From Blasia pusilla (Eukaryota; Marchantiophyta; Marchantiopsida; Blasiales): a stretch of DNA of 64,000 nt. Location: contig CM114275.1 in assembly GCA_050084515.1 (NCBI GenBank), forward strand, positions 26,102,001-26,166,000, read 5' to 3'. A program made the translations under genes and the position numbers. Position 1 is the stretch's first letter. Each line of letters begins with the position of its first letter. Below the pieces are notes generated by a model. That model saw only the letters and a program-made list of their open reading frames with translations, did not search any database and was not told where the DNA came from. Positions 32,590 through 43,429 of this stretch are shown here, piece by piece.

Positions 32590-34140
32590 CATTGATTTTG
32601 AAAAATAAATTAAATTTTTAATTATTGTTTTGAGCATTTGAACGATGAATAATGATATTTTTAATATAATAATTTAAATCATAAGATAATAGTTGTAATA
32701 AAAAATAGAAATTCTTCACAATTATTTTATGAGCTAGTCTAATCTTTTCATATCTTGGACATGTAACAAACACATGCTCTTCATCCTCAATATTTTCTCC
32801 GTCACATAACTTACAAATTCGTTCACTTCTATCAATATTAAATCATCGTCCTTCCTCAACTCCTAACCTATGAGACCCAGTTCTATGTCGTGCGATAGTA
32901 TAACGTAAGAACGTGGAGATCCCCGAAAGTAGGTATCCTTGTTTATAATATACAAACATAGGATTAACATGAAGTTGATAAAAATCCATTTTCGTGCCCG
33001 GGTTGCTCCAAATAATGTTGAGAAATTGCTTTTGTAGATGCTCACGGAGTGCCATCGGTTTCAAGTCCCAATCGCGTTCCGCCATATTCCACTTTGAAGA
33101 CCAAATCACCACATCCGCCATCCACCCTATGGAACGTGTGGCTCGCAAAGCTTGATGAGGGAGGCGAGAAATATCAAGAGATCTCACCCTTGCGATGTAA
33201 GTGATGGTCAAGTAAAGAGCTTCAGCCTCTACAGGAAGACAACATGTTTTCGCAAGAAGAATAGCATACGGAGTTTGGTTTCTTACACCCAATTATTCTT
33301 GTAGAAAGATCTTTTGCACCCTCTCCACTCGCTCCCAACCTGTCTTCTTACAACTATGGCCCCAAACTTTGGTCCCATATAAGACCACCGGTAACACTAA
33401 GCTCCTAAATAAGAATTTCCTAACATCCCAAGACACAAGATGAGCTCTTCTACACCAGTTTTAAAATGAATATAGAGCTTTGTAACCAGCTTCTACTCTT
33501 TTTTGCACGCAAAGTGCCCAACTATAGTCATTAGAGAAATCGATGCCTAGATATTTATAACTCTTCACTTGTTCTAATTGTAGACCTTTGTAAAAGAACG
33601 AGAACTTGGATCTAGTACCCACTATAATGACTTTAGACTTCTCCATATTAACCTCCATCTGATTATGGGTACAAAACCTTGCCAAAGTGTCGAGATATTT
33701 TTGTAAACTAATGCCATCACGTGCTAGTAATATGATATCATCTACATACAATAGAGCTTTGATGACAAAGTCCCCAAGCTTGACACCTTCACTATCACAT
33801 TCCTCCAACCACTTTTCGATATCATCTATGAAAACTCCAAATACAGTAGGGGGGAGAGGGCAACCTTGAATAACTCCGATGGTACTCAAGATCTCTTGAG
33901 TTTGTGAACCTTTGATCTTGGCCCGAACGGAATGGTATAACGTGGCCACGGCAACTAGGAGATTTAGTGGTACTCCAATGACTTGCAGCCTTTCCCATAA
34001 GAGCTTACGAGGTATAGTATCAAAAGCTTTCTTGAAATCGATGAAGCCGCAAAAAAAATCTTTTCCATTGCCCTTAGATTTCTCCCATAAAACACGCAAG
34101 GCCAAGATATGGTCGATGGTGTTGTCTGTTGACAAGCATG
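32590..34140 (-). pseudogene. 5'-truncated non-LTR (LINE) reverse transcriptase relic
   Basis: One minus-strand frame reads almost through, interrupted only by nonsense codons near 33460, 33295 and 32842. Blocks: FIDFKKAFDTIPRKLLWERL, a QGCPLPPTVFGVFIDD block, ALLYVDDIILLARD (catalytic YVDD, about 33735-33750), SKVIIVGT, SYKYLGIDFS and, near the end, a zinc motif with CKLCDG and EEHVFVTCPRYEKIR (about 32740-32815). It starts abruptly within the RT at about 34140, a usual LINE 5' truncation. It differs clearly from the R2-like family in this window. Few changes besides point nonsense suggest a fairly recent death. Confidence 0.85.
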
Positions 34141-35908
34141 ACTAGTTCAAAACAAGAAGAGAATGGCAAATGCTTGGTTGTTCCTGGATTTTTATGCAAG
34201 ATCATGACGGGAAGGAGCATTGGAAATCATTTTTTATCCACACATATCATCAATTATATATGACATAGGTTTATCCTTTCATATAAGAAAATTTAAATTC
34301 CCAATTTGGCTAGCTTATGCTATGGCTATCAAAAAGTTCCAAGATAAAATTTGTGAAATGTGGGCATATAGTTAATGATATCCAAATTTTCCATGGACAA
34401 CTTTAGGTGGATTTATCTAGAGCAACTTCTAGGATATTTTTCCATCTAATTGTTTGGGAACAATAATGGATATGACAAAGAAGAGGAATTTATCCAAAAC
34501 GTTGCTTACAAAGAAATTCTATGCTGATGTTTTTTTAAATCATTCTTTATTGTAACCCAATTTATTAGTAATATATATGTTTAAGTGGAAACGATACATG
34601 TTGGGATTCCTTGATCATAGGAAGTCACAATATTTTGCAACTATTGAGACTAAGAAAAAATCAAATTTTGTTTGCTTTGAGAATGTGAAGGATTGATAAT
34701 TTTTTCTTCATGAAAATTCTGAGACTTGCAATCATATGTGACTCTGGGGAGATGGAATAGATAAGTGGACCGGTCGGTGAGTTTTAGGTGTTGTAAAGTA
34801 CTCAAAAAGAAGAAGCCAAAGGTATATCTCAGCACCAATAGGCGAGTATTTATGCCCTAATCGGCCTTCATCTCCTAACTTTTATGATTTCTCTCATTGA
34901 TCTTCTTTCTTTTCAGTCTTTCTTTGTATCCTCTAGCAATGTCGGTATCAAAAAGAAAACTAGACATGATATGTACGCCTCTGCCACTCTAGTATTATTG
35001 ATGGAGTGCAAAAGAATCCTTGAGCGAGAACAAGCCTTGCATGCCAAAAAATTGCATTGGTACTACACATCTACATCTGCTCAAGTTGCTCATGAGTCTT
35101 GTAAGTCAACGGAGGTAGGTGTCGGAGAACCCTTATAGACAAAGGTGTGTCCATGCAGTTGATATTAGATGTAGAGGTGGATATGTACACATGAGACTAA
35201 TATCCACTTTTTCCGCATATAGACGATGCAACCCAAACCTTGTGGGTTCAACACACATTACTACATTTTTAAGGACTTTGTGAGTCAAAGAAAAAATATG
35301 CTAGTTACAATTCTACCATAATTTAGTCGCAACTTTGTGAATTTTGCACTTGGAACTCACTCACAAGGCTAAGAATCTAACTTGCAATTTGCGACTCTGC
35401 TACTATATGAAAGTTTTATTTTTGCACAAGGCTAAGAATTTGACTTGCAAATTGTGACTGTGAAACGGCATGAAAGTTTAGTTTTGTACACTTGAAGTCT
35501 AGTCATAATCGGCTCATAGTTGGCTTATAATCGGCTCACATAGAACTTTCAAATCTTTTTAGCTTTACAACTACACGACGAGCCAATTACAAGTGTAAAT
35601 CGCAATTGAGTCGCAATATAATATACTTCGATAAGATACTATCTTTGAATAATAGATATGAGCTTGGAAATTGAATATATGGGCTTGAGGTGTATGATGT
35701 GTGGATGTATGAAGGTTATCGCTCCCATATTGGCTTGTAATGGTTGTTCTAGAGGGTAGGGTATATCATGCTTGAATCCTTTCTTGACATGGTTTCCATA
35801 AGACAATGAATGTGTTCCAAATTTGAACAAAATAGTGTATTACATCACGTTAGATATAATGACTTCTATTTGGATCTAGGGATAGAATCATAGTTAGGAG
35901 TTTATTGT
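34141..35908. other. AT-rich intergenic region
   Basis: No gene recognised. A partial duplication with ACAAGGCTAAGAAT and ATGAAAGTTT is seen at about 35360-35420 and 35435-35500. Related TTGCGACTC-type words also occur around 49500-49800. Confidence 0.45.
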
Positions 35909-36044
35909 GTTTTCGTGGTATATATGTGTAAGTGTATATTTTTAGTTGTGTACAAATCCTCAAACGTGTTGGGAGGATTAGTTGTGTTTTTCTTGATGTA
36001 ATTAATACCAATATATACTATATAATTATGTGTATATGTAGGAT

Positions 36045-36671
36045 CAAGGTTGCACACACACAAAGTTCTTGTCTGTGGATTTATGTCCTCCCTATAGACG
36101 GACATGTCCATGCGGGCCCGGGAATCCAGGGCCCGCACTTGAGTCTACACCCGTTGCGTGGCCCGCAACCGGTAGCCCAGTCCGGGGAGGGCTCAAGGTC
36201 CGCAAAATTTGGTCCGCTAGACCAAGATTTGGTCAGGTAGACCAGGTGTTGGTTCGGGGGACCAAATTTTGCGGGCCCTTGAGCCCGCGCCTGCGTGCTT
36301 GGAGCCCGGACCTGCCCGTTCAGAGCGGACGCCCAATCAGCCTTGAACTCGCACCTGATTTCCCGAGACCGAGCCGGCGCATGCCTGGCTCTAGCCTATG
36401 CCCAATCAGCCCTGAGCTTGCGTATGCCCGCCTGCAGCCTGCACCTGCTTGCCTAGAGCCTACGCCTATCCCGAGCCCACGCCTGCCCGTCTCAAGCCCG
36501 CACCTGCCCGCCCTAGCCCGTGCCCAATCAACCCTGAGCCCGCGCACGCCCGCCTTGAGCCCGCCTTGCAGGCCACGCAATGGGTGCGGGCTCCGTCAGC
36601 CCTGGTCTAGATGGCGGGCTCGAGTGCGGACCGGGCATGTCCGCGGACATGTCTATTTCCGTGCAACCTTG
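36045..36671. mobile_element. hAT-type non-autonomous element, 627 bp, perfect 8-bp target duplication
   Basis: Terminal inverted repeats CAAGGTTGCA and TGCAACCTTG, flanked by TGTAGGAT on both sides (36037-36044 and 36672-36679). The 8-bp duplication points to the hAT superfamily. Subterminal ACATGTCC/GGACATGT words are shared with the elements at 52336 and 57776. The centre is GC-rich and made of a minisatellite. No transposase is encoded. Confidence 0.88.
36254..36580. repeat. GC-rich 21-22 bp minisatellite inside the hAT-type element
   Basis: About 14 degenerate units of the type GAGCCCGCACCTGCCCG. Three units carry a variant CCCAATCAGCCCTG or CCCAATCAACCCTG. It explains why this element is about 300 bp longer than its relatives. 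Confidence 0.75.
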
Positions 36672-37085
36672 TGTAGGATATGTGTCATATCATTGCTAGT
36701 CTATAGTTAGAGTTCTACCTTGTAGATGGTGTAGGGAGTAAGCAAGATATTTAGCTATAACGTTTTCCCAAGTGGTTAAATGAGATTAGTTACAACTTTG
36801 TTGCGTTAGGATTCACGAGAAACTCTATATTTTTTGAAGTATGGATCCAGTGATATGCTGATCCAATCAATGATTATTTGATAATTTGTGCATATAGATG
36901 ACTAGTTTTGGTTATATTTAGGGGGAGGGATATTTTGGCTCTTCCCAAGGATATATGAGGAGAAGAAATGGCTTTTAAGAGCCTTTCTCATGTGGAGCCT
37001 TAAAGTTTGTAGTACTTTCTCTTCTAGGATTTGGTAAGAGACGATATGTTAGAGTCCAAATTCCTTCATGGTAGAAGGTAGATGT

Positions 37086-37733
37086 TGTCACGCCTTTTAG
37101 AATAGATCGGCGAGATCTAGTAGAGCGCCTTTGGAGATACTGGAGGACAGCCTCATGAGGATGAGGATGACTTGCTGAGGCCACAGATAACTTGCGAGAG
37201 CAGATTTCCCCTTCATTTCAGGTCATTTGGAGCCATATTGATTGAGGAACTTCCTATTGGGCAAGTTACAGTTTCTGGTATAGTTAACTTTCCACTTTGG
37301 AAAGTGGACCTTGACCCGCTACAACACGTCAAGAGCCAAGGAGGTGACCTACGAGCATAGGTTACCGTGGAGAGGGCTTGGGAGAGGGAAGGGGATATAC
37401 CTCCAAGAGGGAGAGCTTGAGAGCTCATTCTCTCTTTGTTGAACCTCTTAGCATGAGGCGGCGGAGCTATGGTTCTCCTTGCCTTGTGTGTGTAACCTAA
37501 GCCTCTCATTAGGAGAGTGGGTTTGGTTTGACATGAAAGAGAGTGCACACCATGGAGACTCATTGGAGAGCTTGGTGTGAGATGTGATGTGAGATTTGAT
37601 CGATTTATTGCATATATTATGATACTTCTCGTCTCGTTGTTTGGATGCCATGAATTAGCATGGGATTGTACGTGTTTGTGTGTATGTTTGGTGACAACGA
37701 TGTATGTTGTCTAGCGATGTGTATGCGCACGAA
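37086..37733 (+). repeat. solo LTR of the Gypsy family (E)
   Basis: About 648 bp from TGTCACGCCTTTTAGAATAG to GTATGCGCACGA, with no internal sequence. Flanks GATGT (37081-37085) and AATGT (37734-37738) look like a slightly decayed 5-bp target duplication. It resulted from LTR-LTR recombination of a former complete element and fixes the true LTR borders. Confidence 0.82.
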
Positions 37734-38051
37734 AATGTGGCTTGACAATAAAGTATACTTTTGAGACAATAGTTAACCGTGTTTGCCATTTTTACTAAAC
37801 CCCTAACGGTTTTGGTCTTAGCATACATATGTGAGTGCACTTTTGTGTCTGTACAAATCTTGTCTTATGTTAGGAAGATTGATGATGTTTGTGTTTTGAA
37901 TGGGAACAACAATATAGATTATGTAACAATGTGTATACATATAACAAGGTCCTTAGGGATTTTCCTACGCAACCGATATTTGATTAATATTCACAAGTCC
38001 ACCTCAATATTTGATAAAAAAGACAAAGAGATTCCTCTCTTTCCCACTCAC

Positions 38052-38255
38052 TAGTAGGTGTATGTGCCCCTCGTGGGTTAGGAAGAGTCCGCCTTCTCCT
38101 TGCACCCTTTCTCCTTACTCCCCTTCTCTACTTTAGTTAGATGGAACTAAATTATTGAAGGAGATAGGTGTTGCAATTGGAGGCCATCTCACAAGACAGG
38201 TGTCAAATAGAGAGATATTTGTTGTCGAGACCCTTGTCGCTAGTAATAATATAAA
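38052..38255 (-). mobile_element. Helitron-like element H7 (degenerate)
   Basis: It ends CACATACACCTA-CTAG|T on the minus strand. The body has ATCTCTCTATTTGACACC, as in H2 and H4. The 5' end is changed to TTTATATTATTACTAG. Confidence 0.4.
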
Positions 38256-39700
38256 TAGTGGCCCCTACAAGCATTTGATTTGTTTCCTCTCTCCTTCTCA
38301 CTTATCCTTGCGTGCTCCACAACCTTTTTTATGTTGAATAATTAATTTCCTCTCCCTAAGGCTACACTTTTTTTTCTCCGAGTTGCAAGGAGAGAAAAAA
38401 AATTAAAATTCTTATTTGAATGTTCCTCCCCGTAGGCCCCGTCCTCCCTAATCTTCGAGTCATGGTATGGTGGCCATGGATTCTTTCATTTAAATTTTTA
38501 GAATATGCATACTTAAATCTAGAGATGGTAAATTCTAGTTACACAACTGGAGAATTTTATTTTATTCTTGAATCCCCAACGGTCATTAAAATATTACGAG
38601 GAAGAAAACATATACTCCAACCATAGCTTTTTATTTAATGTGAACTTGAATGTTTCTTCCATGGGTTCCAAATTACCTTTCCATGGATCGGGGAGAGGAA
38701 CGTCATTGCGACGCCAAACAAAAGATAAGTTAGGATCAGGAAGCGGCGGGTCCTTAATGTGGGGCACTTCTCGGCTCACCGCGGGACTTTGGTGGCGTAC
38801 GTGGAGAACGGGAAAGCCAGGCGGGAAAAGGTAGAGGAGAAGAAGGACGCGTTGTCCGAAGTTGAGTTGAGTTCCGAACTGGACAGCGCACGCGGGAACG
38901 GCGGAAGTGGAAGTGGAAGTGGCTGAGGCTGCTTCGCCGAGCAGCAGCAGCGGGGATCCGTCGTGTATGAGGAAGATCTCGCGGTCAGTGAACCGTACGG
39001 GCACTACGGTGGGGCACGGTATCTGGACGGGAACATCGGGCATGTGGCGAAGAAAGACAGAGAGAGATGGACGGGACACTCCGGACGCCGGGAAGTGCTC
39101 GCCGCCGCAGAAGCGGCGAGCAAGCGGGTGGCGTGCGACGACGGGCATCGCGGGCGGCGGGCACGGGAGTGGCGGTCGCAGTGGGGAGGGAGCGATATGC
39201 TCGAGCTATCGCGCCTGAACTGAACGATAGTCCCCGAATGGAAGCTGTTGGGTTGACAGACAGAGGCCAGGACGATGGATCGGGGGAGAGTGAGCTGTGC
39301 TCCCCGGATTGGCTGCCAGAGTAGACCGGAGTCGAGGTCGCGCCTCAACTTCAAAGGGTAGCAGATTGATGGCAGATCGATGCGGTTCGCGAGAGGCGTG
39401 GGTGAGAAAGTAGACCGGGGCGAGAGCTGGCGAGCGAGAAAAACGTGGAGGAGAGCGTTGTTGGTTTATTCGGGTTTAGGGGAGGGGAGGAAGAGTCGGG
39501 TACGCGCACAAGAGTGCTGGAACGTAGTCACCTCCGTCTGTGCTCACGGCGCACGTGCTGCTCTGCCGCACAGCTCCGACTCTCCGAGGACCCAGGTGGG
39601 AGAGCAAGCTAGCTGCCGGGTGTATGCCGGTGCGACGACGCGAGTGCGGGCACAGGAGTGGAGGCTCTGTGGTGGCTAGCTGCCTGGCTGTCCGAGGGGA
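38256..39700. other. intergenic region turning CpG-rich before the LEA-like gene
   Basis: From about 38690 the DNA is GC- and CpG-rich, with open stretches on both strands (for example minus 38594-39148, plus 38907-39218). I cannot tie any of them to a known domain. They may be coding remnants or simply GC-rich promoter DNA. Confidence 0.35.
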
Positions 39701-39786
39701 GCGGCGAATAATAAAATAGAGAGGACGGGAGGTGGGGATGGAGATAGTCTTGCATTGCGCCTGGTGATCGAGTCAGAGAGCGGCCA

Positions 39787-39803
39787 ATCGATCGATCGAT
39801 CGA
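39787..39803. repeat. (ATCG)n short tandem repeat in the 5' leader region
   Basis: Four GATC-type units about 140 bp before the start codon of the next gene. A weak TATA-like AATAAAATA lies at about 39708-39716. Confidence 0.7.
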
Positions 39804-39936
39804 TCCCACCAGACCGACGACGTGATTGCGCGAGGGCTGAATTGATCTGCAGCGCCGGCAAGCCATCTCCAGCGCCGTGTTAGGGAAGAGAGAGGAGCAG
39901 CAGTCGTTCGTCGCGTGGTTAGATCGAAAAGGAAAG

Positions 39937-40946
39937 ATGACCACCACTCCGAATCTCGATGCCGTCGCGGCCGACCTGCAGAAGAGTGCTTCTGCGGTCC
40001 TCAACACCGGCACCCAGGCAGTAGGAAGTGGCAGCGACGAGGCCACGGCTGCAGTTGCCTCCAAGAGGGAAGCCCTCAAGAATGTCGCAAACATCGTGAA
40101 GGAGCAGGCCAATAAGGGGATAGACTCTTCTAAGGCTTACCTCGGGACAGTCGTGGAAAAAGTAGGAACGTATGCCCAGGAACATGCTGATAAATACTCC
40201 ACAAAACTAGGCGGATTGCAGGAAAACTTCAACAGAGCGGTCAAAGTCGGCGGACAGACTTCTGGCAGTGCACCTGATGGAACCACCGACCGGGTGAGTG
40301 CACTTCCGTCTGCAATCACTTTCGAATTACGATCGCTACCGACTGATCATGGCGGGGTTCTTTACGGTTTCGCTTCTTTTGTGCTGTCGTCTTTTGGAGG
40401 CCCTATTAGCCCCAATTGCAATTGCCAATGCTGTTTTGCATTGCCAAATATCCGTGTGCAGCTCATATTGGACCGTGGTTGTGCCGCTTTTTTGTTTGTG
40501 TTCAGGCACTACCGGCTGATGGCGGCGAGGAACTGAGTTTTCCTTTCAACATTGTCGCCTGGTGCAGCTCGCTGTGCGGGGGAAAGGGTACTGCGCCCCC
40601 AGCCTTGGCTACCAGGGATTTCAGTATCGACTCTGTTACCGGGGCCGCGGCCGCTTTGACCAAGACTTTCAACGACGAGGTGCAAAGCGACACTCAGCAA
40701 GGGCAGTCCGCTTCTCAATCACTGAAGGATCAAAAATCTGATGCTGTTGGACAGGTCCAGCAGTTTTTTGCAGACAAGGCAGCCTCTGCCCAGGCATCTG
40801 CCTCCGCTCTAGGAAAGAGTCTGGCAGCCCGAGTCGATGCGGCCACGAGTGCGGCTGCCACACAAGCGAACACTGTCCAGAAAACGGTGGAAACCACAGT
40901 CGAAGATGTCCAAACATCGGTCGCAGGGGCCACTCCATCGACTTAA
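39937..40946 (+). CDS. Ala-rich LEA-like helical protein (two exons)
   Basis: Exon 1 is 39937-40293 (119 codons) and exon 2 is 40506-40946 (146 codons plus TAA). The phase 0 intron is 212 bp, with donor GTGAGT and acceptor TTCAG. The 265-residue product has no domain I can name with certainty. It is rich in Ala, Ser, Thr, Gln and Lys, with long amphipathic-helix-like stretches (for example NIVKEQANKGIDSSKAYL around residues 50-68, and residues about 180-255). It has a short hydrophobic and Cys-containing insert FPFNIVAWCSSLCGG near the exon junction. This composition fits LEA-type stress or lipid-droplet-associated proteins; that is inference. The ATG is the first in frame after an upstream stop-free stretch that lacks ATG. 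Confidence 0.72.
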
Positions 40947-42293
40947 GCAGTCGTCCAACCAAGCCCGTCGCTCGTGAAGGTGTGGCCCGAATGCTTACTT
41001 ATCAAATGAGCGTCCTTATAATTCCCCCCCAGAATTGTCTGTCGGTCGATACTGCGATCTAGCTCGAAGGAAAACTTAGGAACTGCAGGCCTCTGTAATC
41101 GGGATGCCGACTGACTCCATTCATGAGAAATTGAAGCATGAGAATTCCTTCCGACGCTTTAGACTTTCCCCCTTTCTTTCGCGATCAATATTTCCTGTCA
41201 CGTCCTGTCCTTTCTCGATCGAATCGGCAAACGACGGACAAATACCGAACAAACGACAAATCACGAACGTCCTCACAGTTGAGATCTCTGGAACAGCGTC
41301 GGGAAAACTAGAGGCATGTTGCCATCCACACGCCATTTAGGGTAGGTATATCGGAAAGGTACACGAAAAGGATGCTGCGGATAACTTCCCGACGTTATCT
41401 ACTTTCTCCCATCCATCTATGATCTGCCTTGATTCTTCTGGCTGTAGTGTCTAGAACCACATTTACGTTCCATCTCCTCAACATCACGAAACTACAGCGG
41501 CAGGCGATGGACATTTTCATCATTAGGAGTGCGTTTACATTTGATGAAGCCACTCGAAATGCTGGCATATCGGCCGCATTTTACACGTCGCTGAATGGCA
41601 CTGACGGTCGTAGCTGTGTTGTTTGGTGTAGGAAGCAAGAAATTGGACGCATTTCAAGGTGGAGTCGCTTCTGGCGCCACGTTGAATCGTTGGCGATCAT
41701 ATGGTCAGCATGGACCGACCACTGCGTCGGTTCCATCTGGAGTTGTAGCGATGGATCCGAACATTGTCAAGAGAACCGAGTCATTCTGTCTACTGTAACT
41801 GTCGATTCTCCAAATCTAGAGTGTATATGGCTAGACGATCAATAGACCGAGACCTAGAAGACTGATTGATAGGTAACCAAGGTTTTCTTTGACTGGATGA
41901 TGTTTCATATGATTGATAACGCTGCGGAGCCAGCCATCAGTCGATATTAAGCTTAAAAGCTCGTCTAGAGCTCTGCAAATGTGCAAAACTAGAGAAGGCA
42001 GACACGACATTAAGCCCCGGATCCCGTTGTACTTGTGAAATTCATTGTAATTCTGGATTGTAATAAAATTTACAGCTCCGATATGACTGCTTTCGACTGG
42101 ACTATGTTTTGCTGCTCTCTCCCTTTCTCCTTTTTGGATTCCGTAACCTCCCTTCCAGACTTTCTGAAAGACTCAAAACAAATCGTCTCGCCTTTTCCAC
42201 CGCCCCCTCGTCCAGCAATCTTAACGGTTTCATCACACCTCATAGTACACCATTCAATCATCATCTTCACAATTACGTAATAACACTGAGAAT

Positions 42294-42412
42294 CTATCTC
42301 CGATAATCTTGCCCTTGACCGAGAAGCCATCTGTCTCCGATAATAATACTCCTTCGCCGACCAAAAATCCATCTGTCTCCGAGAATCCATCTGTCACCAA
42401 TAATCACACTCT
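42294..42412. repeat. degenerate tandem repeat
   Basis: Four or so imperfect units of the type CATCTGTCTCCGATAAT, spaced 20-50 bp. Confidence 0.5.
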
Positions 42413-43088
42413 TCACTACTCCCCCTCTGACATTCGGTGACTGGTAGGACCGTAGGACTTCCTCCCGCACCACTCTGTACCGTCCCATCCCATCCCACGC
42501 GTTAGCGACGTAACTCCCTCCCCCCCCTCCTTCGTCGGCGCTTTTGAGCCACTACATCCTGATTCCGGATATCACGTCGATCCAGCCAACCAAGCAGAAA
42601 AGGCGAACGGTTCGCCGGGAAAGAAAAAACCACCTCATCAAGAAAAAAAGCCAAGGTCTTGTATCTCGGCTGCTTCCCTGGCTTCGCTTAGAATGATACT
42701 TTTGTTGTACTTGTATTTCTTGCTATTAATAATTAATTCTTAAACCCTACAAGTTCCCTCTCCATCAATCTAGCCTATCCGCGTGCATTCAAATATGCTC
42801 ACCAGAGCTCGGCAAGGATTTTTATGCATACCGGTAGCTTTCCGAGAGAACTCTCAAGGTAGTCGGCAATTTCTCCATTCTAGCCGGTTTCTTTTAAATT
42901 TATCAAAGAAAACTCATTTTTCTCGTCGGGAATCGCACGTTCTCAGTCGGCTGGTTTAACAAAGAATGTCGGTTCTTGCCGAGCATTGATGGTCGCTGAT
43001 CCTGCGCGGGCCATTCCAGCTTCCCAATAATCACCGCGGCGAAATAGCGACCTCATGAACGACTGAAGTCACGAACGAGTTCAAAGTT

Positions 43089-43112
43089 CAGACTCCAGAG
43101 CTCTGGAGTCTG
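43089..43112. repeat. perfect 24-bp palindrome
   Basis: CAGACTCCAGAG followed directly by its exact complement, with no spacer. Function unknown. Confidence 0.8.
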
Positions 43113-43429
43113 GACTTCAGGGAATGGGTTCGTTCAGTGTAGTGAGTGGATTATTGTTACTTACGCACGCTTCAGGGGCACTTTGGTTTGGATTCTGGAA
43201 ACGCACCATATTCCTTTGGAATAAAGATCTGACAGCTACTTACAGCACGTGCTGTACCTGATTTGCAGGTTTTTGTTGTAAAGAGCGCAGTACGCGCAGG
43301 TAAAGCACCGACCCTCGCTCGCTCGCAGGTCACCGTCATTCCCTTATCCAGGAGAATAATATAAATAGAAAATAGGATGTGAAACTCATCACGATACAAA
43401 CGAGGGGCCTAGATGAAAAAAACCGGCTC

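Larger units (their letters stand above)
35909..37945 (+). repeat. second-family LTR-like unit split by two younger insertions
   Basis: Segments 35909-36044, 36672-37085 and 37734-37945 together resemble the R-unit-R structure at 16151-16672. Shared words include TTTGGCT...TTCCCAAGG, CTTTCTCATGT and TATGTGAGTG. The first gap is a hAT-type element (36045-36671), the second a solo Gypsy LTR (37086-37733). The order of insertions is clear: the host unit is oldest. Confidence 0.5.
40947..43429. other. 3' flank and intergenic region
   Basis: No further gene recognised. An AATAAAA poly(A)-like signal lies near 42060, far downstream. It also holds a degenerate tandem repeat (42294-42412) and a palindrome (43089-43112). 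Confidence 0.45.

Noticed and set aside
38594-39148. 184-codon open stretch on the minus strand
   Set aside because: It lies in GC-rich DNA where long chance frames are common, competing frames are open on the other strand, and no domain is visible.
39877-39936. Earlier start for the LEA-like protein
   Set aside because: The upstream in-frame codon at 39877 is GTG, not ATG; the first ATG is at 39937.
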